Source: Candidatus Poribacteria bacterium
Lineage (GTDB): Bacteria > Poribacteria > DTPJ01
NCBI GenBank assembly: GCA_011334435.1
Contig: DTPJ01000416.1
Coordinates: 1-6,746 of the forward strand
DNA: 6,746 nucleotides
Direction: 5' to 3'
Shown here: one piece after another, positions 1 to 6,206 of the stretch
Layout: each line of letters begins with the position of its first letter
Position numbering within the stretch: position 1 is the first letter of the stretch
Made by a program: the position numbers and the translations under genes
Notes under the pieces: model-generated
Told to the model about the DNA's origin: nothing
The model's input: the letters and a program-made list of their open reading frames with translations, nothing else
Database searches by the model: none

Positions 1-1023
1 GACCTTCGCATTGGTAGGCAAGTTATAGTTTGGGGAACTGCTGATAAAATAAATCCGTCAAGTAATCTTTGTCCAGATGATTTGGAAGATATTTTTAATT
101 TCGGCGAAAAAATCGGAGTAAATGCACTAAAAGCGTCATTTTACCAAAAAATAGGGGAAACTGATCTGACACTAACAGGGGTATTTATTCCGCTTTTCAC
201 ACCATCAACTTTGCCATCTTCAGAGTGGTCAAAGGCTTTTGCAGGCGATTTTGAGATACCTATGGGAATGAAATTAGCGAGTTTTTCAGACAAGTTAATA
301 TTGCCAGAGAATAAACCAAGCAAATCATCATCATTCGGGTTAAAACTATCAACAAGTCTATTAGGTTATGACCTTTCATTTGGCTATTACAATGGATATG
401 ATAAATTACCATTGGTTAAGACAATATTTATATCCCCAAAAGATACTGAAAATCAGACCGTTGATGTAATTGTGCATTCAAGTTATCCGAAAATTCAAGT
501 AATAAGCGGAGATATTGTAGGTGAGATAGCAAGTATCGGAATATGGGCAGAAGGAGCGGTCTTCATTCCCAAAGAGACTGAAATGGTTGAAACCTTTTTA
601 ACCCCTCCAAGGTCTTTATTAAAGAAATCAGTTGCCCTTGATGACGAACCTTATGTTAAATATGTAATAGGCGGAGATTATAATTTTAAGCATGGGTTTT
701 ATCTAAATATGCAGTATGTCCACGGCTTTATCCATGAAAGAGGCAAGGGAAATCTCAATGATTATCTCGTTCAAAGGCTTGAATATAAATTTCATAATGA
801 CGAAGTAAAACTTGTGCCATTAAGTTTTGCAGTTGGCATTGATGATTGGGAAAATATTAAGGAAAACTACGGCATTGTCTATATGCCAGAACTGACTTAT
901 TCGCCTTATGATAGCTTTGAATTGACATTAGGGGCATTTATATTAAGTGGAAAAGGCAATGAATTATTCAGCAAACTTAAAGATAATGACGAATTTTATA
1001 TAAGAGCAAAAGTGAGCTTTTAA
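1..1023 (+). CDS. DUF1302-like outer-membrane beta-barrel protein (5' partial)
   Basis: The frame is open from base 1, so the N-terminus lies outside the window and 340 residues are visible. The TTG at 82 is internal, because the codons before it read LRIGRQVIVWGTADKINPS, a strand typical of DUF1302/alginate-export-like porins (R.GRQ..VWG..D.INP). Later sequence alternates hydrophobic and polar residues with many aromatics and tight turns, as in amphipathic transmembrane strands, and ends YIRAKVSF with a terminal Phe, the usual outer-membrane barrel (BamA-recognition) signature. The expected location is the outer membrane, as a channel or a substrate-specific porin; the substrate cannot be read. 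Its stop codon overlaps the stop of the convergent larA homolog, leaving no room for an ordinary terminator. The signal peptide and start are not visible. The barrel call is firm; the precise family is from recalled motifs. Confidence 0.75.
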   Translation, partial: DLRIGRQVIVWGTADKINPSSNLCPDDLEDIFNFGEKIGVNALKASFYQKIGETDLTLTGVFIPLFTPSTLPSSEWSKAFAGDFEIPMGMKLASFSDKLILPENKPSKSSSFGLKLSTSLLGYDLSFGYYNGYDKLPLVKTIFISPKDTENQTVDVIVHSSYPKIQVISGDIVGEIASIGIWAEGAVFIPKETEMVETFLTPPRSLLKKSVALDDEPYVKYVIGGDYNFKHGFYLNMQYVHGFIHERGKGNLNDYLVQRLEYKFHNDEVKLVPLSFAVGIDDWENIKENYGIVYMPELTYSPYDSFELTLGAFILSGKGNELFSKLKDNDEFYIRAKVSF

Positions 1024-2327
1024 TTAGACTTGTAAATCGCTAATTTATTTGCTTTATCCACAACGAGGATCTTAGCGAAAGGGTCACTTGATAGCCACGT
1101 TTCAATGACTTTTTGAGGATCACTTATTGGTTCAATACCGATATTTTTCATCACCAAATCATCTAATTTTGAATATCCATATACACGAATTTTTTTAAGC
1201 AATCGCTTAAATCTATATGCCTTATATGTGTGAAATTTGACATCTGGTTGATCTAACTCATCGGTAAGGGCATCAAGATTTTTCATCATAGCATTATAGA
1301 AGTCGTCAATTTCTTGTTGATCTTTGCCTGTGTGTATGCCAAGAGAACATTCGCTTAACCATAGCACCTCGCCGTCTTGATCAACAGCCTCAGAGGTCAA
1401 CTCCAAAGCACGTTGACCACTATATAGATAACTATCCTCAGACGATCCACCTGGACTGACTATCAAATAACGAACAGGTTTAACTCTAAAACTGAAAACC
1501 TCATCAGCATGTTTGATACCATTCTTTGTGACGTCCTCTATTGGTCCCGATTGACTCCATAAAACATCGCCATCACTGATCAAAGCTAATGTAAAAATGG
1601 GTCTATCTTTGGCGATAAGGTTCATAGCTTCTATCATGTCAGCAGAGAGAGGATTTTCTTGTCTTTCCTTATCATAATGCCAAGGATGACGACCATAGTT
1701 GGATTTTTCGTTTTTGATCAGCCCACAATGATTAACTCGCGTAGTTTCAAAAGCACACATACCGGGGAGAAAATGCTTGTTTGCAGCACTATATCCTGCG
1801 AAATAATGTGGTTTCATATCAGAAGCAGTGACAAAAAGTTCTGTATCAAGAGCCTTTTTGTTTGCTAATACTTTGGTTCCGCTTTTCGTTGTGCCGACAT
1901 ATTCAAACTCATCATCAGCCCTTGAATCGTTTATTGCAACATCAAATTTTAATCCAATATCTTTCGCTATATTTTGGATCAAGGATTTTATTCTTAGATT
2001 TCTCTCATCTCTTGGATTATGTGTCCCAGTAACAATGATATATTGGACAAAATCCGCTTTTGTTAGCCTTTTGGACAAAGATAACACTATTTCGCGATGA
2101 GGTTCTGATCTCGTGTAATCCTCAATCGTAACACAGACCCTTTTATTTTTTGATAGGTCTTCTAATCTTTGTCCGTTTATAGGATTATCCAAAGCAAATT
2201 CAAAAGCTTCAGAAGGTTTATACGTCTTGGCAGGTATTATAGGCTTGAGAAAACCAGCTAAATTATCATCATTTATGTAAAGGTATTTTTTTCCAATGCC
2301 ATAACTTAATTCTATCTTTTTGATTAT
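1020..2327 (-). CDS. larA: LarA-family nickel-pincer-dependent 2-hydroxyacid racemase/epimerase homolog, non-canonical start
   Basis: This is a cytoplasmic enzyme expected to invert a 2-hydroxyacid by hydride transfer through a nickel-pincer nucleotide (NPN). With the start at 2327 it has 435 residues, close to Lactiplantibacillus LarA (about 424). Visible signatures are an N-terminal ELSYGIG; ALDNPI; D70-YT-R73; TGTH with H103; PHYFAGYSAANK with H174 and K184 (the lysine that bonds the cofactor); and TTRVNH with H200 (the Ni ligand). These fall at or near the reference numbers D72, R75, H108, H174, K184 and H200. The usual LYQ..KAL segment is LYSGQRAL, so substrate-contacting Gln and Lys become S303 and R306, and the substrate may not be lactate. 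The first conventional start is TTG at 2192, but that would delete a conserved N-terminus; only ATA (2330, 2327) or ATC (2324) fit. The cofactor genes larB, larC and larE are absent here. Confidence 0.92.
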   Translation of the reverse strand: MIKKIELSYGIGKKYLYINDDNLAGFLKPIIPAKTYKPSEAFEFALDNPINGQRLEDLSKNKRVCVTIEDYTRSEPHREIVLSLSKRLTKADFVQYIIVTGTHNPRDERNLRIKSLIQNIAKDIGLKFDVAINDSRADDEFEYVGTTKSGTKVLANKKALDTELFVTASDMKPHYFAGYSAANKHFLPGMCAFETTRVNHCGLIKNEKSNYGRHPWHYDKERQENPLSADMIEAMNLIAKDRPIFTLALISDGDVLWSQSGPIEDVTKNGIKHADEVFSFRVKPVRYLIVSPGGSSEDSYLYSGQRALELTSEAVDQDGEVLWLSECSLGIHTGKDQQEIDDFYNAMMKNLDALTDELDQPDVKFHTYKAYRFKRLLKKIRVYGYSKLDDLVMKNIGIEPISDPQKVIETWLSSDPFAKILVVDKANKLAIYKSN

Positions 2328-2333
2328 TATTCT

Positions 2334-2338
2334 ACCTC
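2334..2338 (-). promoter_or_regulatory. Ribosome binding site supporting an ATA/ATC start for the larA homolog
   Basis: On the minus strand GAGGT lies 3, 6 and 9 nt before three consecutive-frame candidates: ATA (2330), ATA (2327) and ATC (2324). The 6-nt spacing favours 2327. No ATG, GTG or TTG exists in frame between the upstream in-frame stop (2361-2363) and the TTG at 2192, so this site decides the start. Confidence 0.55.
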
Positions 2339-2360
2339 GCTTTCTAACAGGATTTTTGTT

Positions 2361-2522
2361 TTAGAACTCTAATATATGATATACCAATGAATTGCGAATG
2401 GTCAATAGCAAATTCTCGGAATGTATCTGTCCTAAATTATTGGGTAAAAAAACATCTGTTATAATATCCTCAAATGGATTGTCGTAATAATGTGGATAGT
2501 AAAAGCTTCTGCAAAAGTATAG
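2361..2522 (-). pseudogene. Possible remnant of unrecognised coding sequence in the larA/VOC spacer
   Basis: A minus-strand frame of 53 codons is open between stops at 2523-2525 and 2361-2363. Its translation looks more protein-like than random AT-rich DNA, with stretches such as SFYYPHYYDNPFEDIITDVF and IRNSLVYHILEF. It has no ATG and no ribosome site, and the DNA beyond 2525 is full of stops, so it is not an intact gene. I do not recognise the family. It lies in the same frame as larA but is separated from it by a TAA, and it overlaps the proposed larA promoter. It could be the tail of a decayed gene or mobile element, or simply chance. Confidence 0.2.
2376..2405 (-). promoter_or_regulatory. 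Sigma70-type promoter of the larA homolog
   Basis: Reading the minus strand, the -35 is TTGACC (2405-2400, 5 of 6 consensus), the spacer is 18 nt, and the -10 is TATCAT (2381-2376, 5 of 6). Transcription would begin near 2369, giving a leader of roughly 40 nt before the GAGGT and the ATA/ATC starts. Its position is consistent with the extended N-terminus of the LarA homolog. It overlaps a stretch of possible decayed coding sequence (2361-2522). Confidence 0.5.
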
Positions 2523-2545
2523 TTACTTATATCTATAAACTATAC
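2517..2545. repeat. 8-bp inverted repeat, possible operator upstream of the VOC gene
   Basis: GTATAGTT (2517-2524) and AACTATAC (2538-2545) are perfect inverted arms around a 13-nt AT-rich centre. The dyad ends 20 bp before the -35 of the VOC-gene promoter, a typical place for an activator or dimeric regulator site. It lies more than 110 bp upstream of the larA promoter. The base composition is AT-rich, so chance occurrence is possible. Confidence 0.35.
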
Positions 2546-2565
2546 AAAAGGGATTCAGTTTTTCC

Positions 2566-2595
2566 TTGATTTATGTCTTATCATCTATGTATAAT
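2566..2595 (+). promoter_or_regulatory. Sigma70-type promoter of the VOC gene and membrane-protein gene
   Basis: The -35 is TTGATT (2566-2571), the spacer is 18 nt, and the -10 is a perfect TATAAT (2590-2595). The predicted start of transcription is near 2602, about 60 nt before the GTG start at 2663. The downstream gene overlaps, so this promoter probably drives both. Confidence 0.55.
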
Positions 2596-2649
2596 CAAAT
2601 ATCAATTAGATTTATTCTTTTGAAAACGAGATTTTTTAAAAATTGAAGA

Positions 2650-2655
2650 AAGGAG
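2650..2655 (+). promoter_or_regulatory. Strong ribosome binding site fixing the GTG start of the VOC gene
   Basis: AAGGAG sits 7 nt before the GTG at 2663, a near-ideal Shine-Dalgarno match and spacing. It settles the GTG start and shows that this organism uses canonical AGGAG sites. Confidence 0.75.
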
Positions 2656-2662
2656 AATACTC

Positions 2663-3067
2663 GTGATAGTAGGTTTAGCCCATGTATGTTTTACGGTTTC
2701 TGATCTTGAAAAATCGTTAGAATTCTATAAAGATAAACTTGGATTTAAATTTTGTTTTGATTTCGTCAATGACAAAGGAGAACGATTTGGAGTTTATCTC
2801 CACATTGGAGGACGCAATTTCATTGAACTTTTTATAGGTAAACCTGAACCACCTGATCAAAAACAATCATATCGGCATTTCTGCCTTGAAGTAGATGATA
2901 TTCAGGAAACTGTATCAAAACTCAGATCAAATGGTGTAGATGTGTCAGAGGTCAAAATGGGTTCTGATAATAGCTGGCAGGCATGGCTGTCAGACCCCGA
3001 TGGCAATCGGATTGAGTTACATCAATATACTAAAGAAAGCAAGCAAAATGTCGGTTTTGTCAAGTAA
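2663..3067 (+). CDS. VOC-superfamily (glyoxalase/bleomycin-resistance fold) metalloenzyme
   Basis: A 134-residue single-unit vicinal oxygen chelate protein with two beta-alpha-beta-beta-beta modules. The first runs GLAHVCFTVSDLEKSLEFY through FIELF; the second runs YRHFCLEVDD through DPDGNRIELHQY. All four family metal-ligand positions are filled: H7, E55, H72 and E118, matching the H/E/H/E set of glyoxalase I and methylmalonyl-CoA epimerase-type enzymes. A catalytically active, metal-bound, cytoplasmic enzyme is therefore likely, most simply a lactoylglutathione-lyase-like protein, but the substrate cannot be fixed from sequence. It starts with GTG after a strong ribosome site. Its last 20 bp overlap the start of the membrane-protein gene in another frame, which suggests translational coupling. 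It is divergent from the larA homolog across a 330-bp spacer. Confidence 0.9.
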   Translation: MIVGLAHVCFTVSDLEKSLEFYKDKLGFKFCFDFVNDKGERFGVYLHIGGRNFIELFIGKPEPPDQKQSYRHFCLEVDDIQETVSKLRSNGVDVSEVKMGSDNSWQAWLSDPDGNRIELHQYTKESKQNVGFVK

Positions 3068-4964
3068 TCAGTCAATCATAACGTTTCGCGCTGTTATAAT
3101 AGGTCTTTTGCTTGTCCCTGTTAACGCTTATTGGGTGACAAAATCAGAAGTTGTGCTTGCAATCACACACGCGACGACATTGTCCCTTTTTTTCAATGTC
3201 ATCTTCATAGTTTTTTCGCTTTCTATACTAAATATTCTGATAAAACGTTTCTTTCCTAAGTATACATTTTCAAAAGGCGAGTTGCTGACTATATATGTAA
3301 TGCTATGTATAGCTACTTCGCTTTTGGGATGGGATATGATGCAAATTCTTGTCCCTCTTATGAGCTATGGGACATGGTTTGCAACTCCAGAAAATGAATG
3401 GCGAGAGCTTTTTTGGGAATATATACCAAAACATCTGGTAGTTGACGATAAAAGCGTAATTAGGGGATATTATGAAGGCGGGACAAATCTCTATGATGTG
3501 GCGATATTAAAAGCGTGGATAAAGCCAATTATCCTCTGGACAGGATTTACGTTAGTTCTTTATTTCACTATGATATGTATCGTCACACTTGTAAGGAAGC
3601 GATGGACTGAAGAAGAAAAATTAAGCTATCCGATCATCCAATTGCCTTATGAGATGACAGTTCATTCTGACCAATTCTATAAAAGCAAAAGTATGTGGAT
3701 CGCATTTGGAATTGTGTTTATGATTGATATGCTTAATGAACTTCATCTGCTCTTTCCATCAGTCCCTCATATAAGGACAAGATACGAGCTTGCCCCACTT
3801 TTCACGGAACCTCCTTGGAACTCAATAGGCTGGCTTCCTATATGCTTTTATCCCTTTGTCATCGGTTTAGCTTATTTTATGCCTCTTGATTTATCGTTCT
3901 CAACTTGGTTTTTTTATCTATTTTGGAAGATACAGGTCGTTGTGAGAACTGCTCTTGGGCTTGGAAGATTGACAGGGGCATATCTTGGCGATCAGTCTAT
4001 GGGGACTTGGCTTGGTATAGGGATACTTTATATATGGTTAAGCAGAAAAAGCATTATCAAGATCATCCGTTCAACTTTAAGTAGCAAAAACTATGACGAC
4101 TCATCTGAACCGCTTCCCTATCGTTGGGCTGTTGGTGGAATGATTATCGGAATAGGATTGCTAACACTATTCTCTTATACATTTGGTATGGCTATTTGGG
4201 TGGCTATATCATTTTTCGTGCTTTACTTTATTTTAGTTTTGTCTGCAACTCGTATGCGTGCAGAATTAGGACCGCCAACTCACGATTTATATTACGGAGG
4301 ACCAGAGAGAATGCTATCCTCCATATTTGGCACAAGAAGGCTTGGTCCAAAAAATCTCGCGGTATTCACATTATATTTCTGGATAACGAGAGATTATCGC
4401 TGTCATCCGATGCCACATCAGCTTGAAGGATTCAAGATCGCAGAAAGAATAAAGCTTGATAGCAGAAAACTCACTTCTGTTATAATGCTTACAACATTAT
4501 TTGGCATATTTTGTGCGTTTTGGGCTAACCTTCACCTTTTTTATGATTATGGTGCAACTGTTCGCGTTAGAGGTTATGCACTTGGTGTTGCGTGGGAATC
4601 GTATATACGAATGCAAAACTGGATGAATAACCCATCTTTGCCTGATATTGACGTCTTGTCGCAGATGGGATTTGGACTTGGATTGACAACATTCTTGATG
4701 ATAATGCGCCGATTATTCCTTTGGTTTCCTTTTCATCCTGTTGGATATGCTGTCGCTGGTAGTTGGACTATGAGTTGGATGTGGTTCTCTGTGTTTCTCA
4801 GTTGGCTGATAAAATATCTAATGCTTAAGGGGGGCGGTCTTAAGCTTTACAGAAGAAGTGTCCCATTCTTTCTTGGCTGTATGTTAGGACAGTTTGTAAG
4901 TGGCGGAATTTTAAGCATTATAGGCACAATAACAGATCAATTAACTTATGAATTCTTCGTATGA
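3048..4964 (+). CDS. Large polytopic membrane protein, DUF6785/DUF6784 family
   Basis: 638 residues, almost entirely alternating hydrophobic segments (roughly 13-30, 38-66, 77-104, 157-182, 215-237, 258-280, 284-300, 318-333, 358-400, 474-495, 540-560, 565-590 and 606-627), hence about 12 to 14 membrane spans in the inner membrane. Conserved-looking polar motifs sit between spans: EEKLSYPIIQLP (189-200), RMRAELGPPTHD (402-413), RDYRCHPMPHQLEGFK (448-463) and FPFHPVGYAVAGSWTMSWMW (560-579). I recognise these as DUF6785 with a DUF6784-like C-terminus. No function is established to my knowledge; the EE..SYP and GPP..D motifs are loosely reminiscent of oligopeptide-type (OPT) transporters, so transport is inference. 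ATG 3048 is preferred: an upstream ATG at 2940 would only translate the VOC gene out of frame. The ribosome site is weak (AAAGAAAG), fitting coupling to the VOC gene. Confidence 0.85.
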   Translation: MSVLSSNQSIITFRAVIIGLLLVPVNAYWVTKSEVVLAITHATTLSLFFNVIFIVFSLSILNILIKRFFPKYTFSKGELLTIYVMLCIATSLLGWDMMQILVPLMSYGTWFATPENEWRELFWEYIPKHLVVDDKSVIRGYYEGGTNLYDVAILKAWIKPIILWTGFTLVLYFTMICIVTLVRKRWTEEEKLSYPIIQLPYEMTVHSDQFYKSKSMWIAFGIVFMIDMLNELHLLFPSVPHIRTRYELAPLFTEPPWNSIGWLPICFYPFVIGLAYFMPLDLSFSTWFFYLFWKIQVVVRTALGLGRLTGAYLGDQSMGTWLGIGILYIWLSRKSIIKIIRSTLSSKNYDDSSEPLPYRWAVGGMIIGIGLLTLFSYTFGMAIWVAISFFVLYFILVLSATRMRAELGPPTHDLYYGGPERMLSSIFGTRRLGPKNLAVFTLYFWITRDYRCHPMPHQLEGFKIAERIKLDSRKLTSVIMLTTLFGIFCAFWANLHLFYDYGATVRVRGYALGVAWESYIRMQNWMNNPSLPDIDVLSQMGFGLGLTTFLMIMRRLFLWFPFHPVGYAVAGSWTMSWMWFSVFLSWLIKYLMLKGGGLKLYRRSVPFFLGCMLGQFVSGGILSIIGTITDQLTYEFFV

Positions 4965-4985
4965 AATTTTTTATAATTAAATTAA

Positions 4986-5236
4986 ACTAATCATCTTGCA
5001 ATACGTGGAAAAGATGGATTGATGCTTGCCTTGGAAAGTGAACTTGGATTGGCAGACAAAACTATGAATGTTATCAAAGACCCAATAATGCCTAACATCT
5101 TATCCTTCCAATGTATAAAAATAATTGGAGTTTAGCAATATTTTTTGAGAATTTTGAAATATCTGTAAAAGAATATCAAACATTTAATACTATGAAACAA
5201 CACCAGTCACTCGTTATTACCATTTCATTTATTTGA
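4986..5236 (+). pseudogene. Possible frameshifted coding remnant between convergent genes
   Basis: The 310-bp spacer between the membrane-protein gene and the DUF3343 gene has no clear gene. One plus frame (4986-5135) gives 49 sense codons, including GKDGLMLALESELGLADKTM. A second frame (5096-5236) continues with HLILPMYKNNWSLAIFFENF and ends in TGA. Read together with a shift near 5096 to 5115, they could be the tail of a decayed protein gene. Neither has a ribosome site, and I do not recognise the product. The reverse strand shows nothing better. Chance open frames cannot be excluded. No hairpin with a U-run was found here, although both flanking genes end in this spacer. Confidence 0.2.
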
Positions 5237-5273
5237 TGAGATTTCCGAACATGTTCTGAATATCAGTTATCTA

Positions 5274-5513
5274 TCAGAATGGTAGGATATTACTATAATG
5301 TATATTCTTTTCGGACAGGATAGACTTGATCTTATCTATCAGGTTAAGGTCAAATAGGATTGAGATACCACAATCTGAGCTTATGTGTCTTGGAACAGGG
5401 ATAAGCTTTATCTTAATCCCTGCTTCGTTTAAGATTTTCTCCGCTTTGATAACCGCTTGGGTAGTCTCAAAAAGGACAATGCCATAATCTACTTTTGATT
5501 TTGGAGTGTTCAT
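5274..5513 (-). CDS. DUF3343 protein, putative Se/S carrier-like partner of YedF
   Basis: A 79-residue cytoplasmic protein whose whole length matches the small DUF3343 family. It has an N-terminal strand (YGIVLFETTQAVIKAEKIL) followed by the characteristic core IPVPRHISSDCGIS, in which C48 is the conserved cysteine presumed to carry sulfur or selenium. Members are usually encoded next to yedF, exactly as here. The ATG overlaps the yedF stop as ATGA, so translation is almost certainly coupled, and no good Shine-Dalgarno is seen. The biochemical role is not established; the family name rests on context and the conserved cysteine. Family assignment is fairly sure; function is inference. Confidence 0.85.
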   Translation of the reverse strand: MNTPKSKVDYGIVLFETTQAVIKAEKILNEAGIKIKLIPVPRHISSDCGISILFDLNLIDKIKSILSEKNIHYSNILPF

Positions 5514-6115
5514 AAATTGATAACTTTACCAGCTTGTAACATCGTTTCGGCGATACTATAAGCATTTGATATTGTGCCAACAGCAATTTTATCAGTTAAT
5601 CCAAAGTAATTAAGACATGTCCCACAGACCAAAATTTCTATACCGTTATTTGACAATTCTTGAAGGTCTTCTAATACAGGCGAACCTGCAATAGTCAATT
5701 TAACGCCATTATTCATAAAGATAATTACGTTAGGTTGTGGTTTTACCTCAAGGAAAGTGTGCATAAATGCACGCATGAGTATTCCGCCAAGTTCGTCATT
5801 CCCCTTGCCAACGGTATCAGAAGCGATAACCAAAACTATGTTGCCTGTTCCGCATGTTTCATATAATTCCGATTTTTCTTCGGTAGATTTCTGTGGAGTT
5901 TCTGATTCTCCGCGATCTATATGGATATAAGTTCCGTCTGATTTATCCTCAACCTTAATTTGATAACCCAATTTGATAGCGAGCCTTGATACATTCTCTT
6001 TTGCTGGTTTATTGTCAACTATGACTGTAAGTGGAACATCTGTTTGAAGGGCTTTTCTTGTTTCAATAACAGGCTTAGGGCAAGCCCAACCTCTTGCATC
6101 TAATATTTTACTCAT
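5510..6115 (-). CDS. yedF: YedF-type sulfurtransferase-like protein (TusA/SirA domain plus DsrE-like domain)
   Basis: A 201-residue cytoplasmic two-domain protein. Residues 1-68 form a TusA/SirA-like domain with the opening DARGWACPKPVIETRKAL; C12 in the CPKP motif is the sulfur-accepting cysteine. A short Glu/Ser/Thr-rich linker (about 69-86) leads to a DsrE-like domain (about 92-201) with GKGNDELGGILM, then CGTCLNYFGL carrying C164 and C167, and the ending SNAYSIAETMLQAGKVINL. This arrangement and length fit the selenium-metabolism-associated YedF family, thought to move sulfur or selenium between proteins, although the exact reaction is unresolved. AAGGA lies 6 nt before the ATG, and a TATAAA (6176-6171, minus strand) may be its -10 but lacks a convincing -35. 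The gene overlaps the downstream DUF3343 gene by 4 bp. No selD, selA or selU is in the window. Confidence 0.93.
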   Translation of the reverse strand: MSKILDARGWACPKPVIETRKALQTDVPLTVIVDNKPAKENVSRLAIKLGYQIKVEDKSDGTYIHIDRGESETPQKSTEEKSELYETCGTGNIVLVIASDTVGKGNDELGGILMRAFMHTFLEVKPQPNVIIFMNNGVKLTIAGSPVLEDLQELSNNGIEILVCGTCLNYFGLTDKIAVGTISNAYSIAETMLQAGKVINL

Positions 6116-6121
6116 AGTTTG

Positions 6122-6126
6122 TCCTT
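6122..6126 (-). promoter_or_regulatory. Ribosome binding site of yedF
   Basis: On the minus strand AAGGA lies 6 nt before the ATG at 6115, supporting that start and placing the TusA-like domain at the very N-terminus as in the family. Confidence 0.65.
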
Positions 6127-6206
6127 ATTAATGTAGATTGACGATAGCAGGACTGATCATTTCCTCATTTTTTATAGATTAGGAAACCAATACTTAAACA
6201 TTGAAA

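Noticed and set aside
141..323. Minus-strand 60-residue open frame inside the barrel gene
   Set aside because: It lies opposite a well-supported coding frame, with no ribosome site and no recognisable product.
1659..2100. Two plus-strand open frames antisense to the larA homolog
   Set aside because: Both are shadows of the LarA coding frame, which carries all family motifs on the other strand.
2940..3047. Upstream extension of the membrane-protein reading frame to an ATG at 2940
   Set aside because: This stretch is the VOC gene read in another frame; the extra 36 residues are not membrane-like, and the family begins near the first membrane span, consistent with ATG 3048.
4124..4426. 100-codon plus-strand frame within the membrane-protein gene
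   Set aside because: It is an out-of-frame reading of strongly motif-bearing coding sequence.
4823..4845. GCTTAAG and CTTAAGC inverted arms around a G-rich centre
   Set aside because: They lie inside the membrane-protein gene and encode its normal LKGGGLK segment; no U-run follows, so a terminator is unlikely.
4965..4990. T-rich stretch after the membrane-protein gene as a terminator
   Set aside because: There is no GC-containing stem before the short T-run.
5247..5256. GAACATGTTC perfect palindrome, resembling a LexA-type SOS box
   Set aside because: The half-sites are two bases apart rather than four, and the site lies between the 3' ends of convergent genes, not at a promoter.
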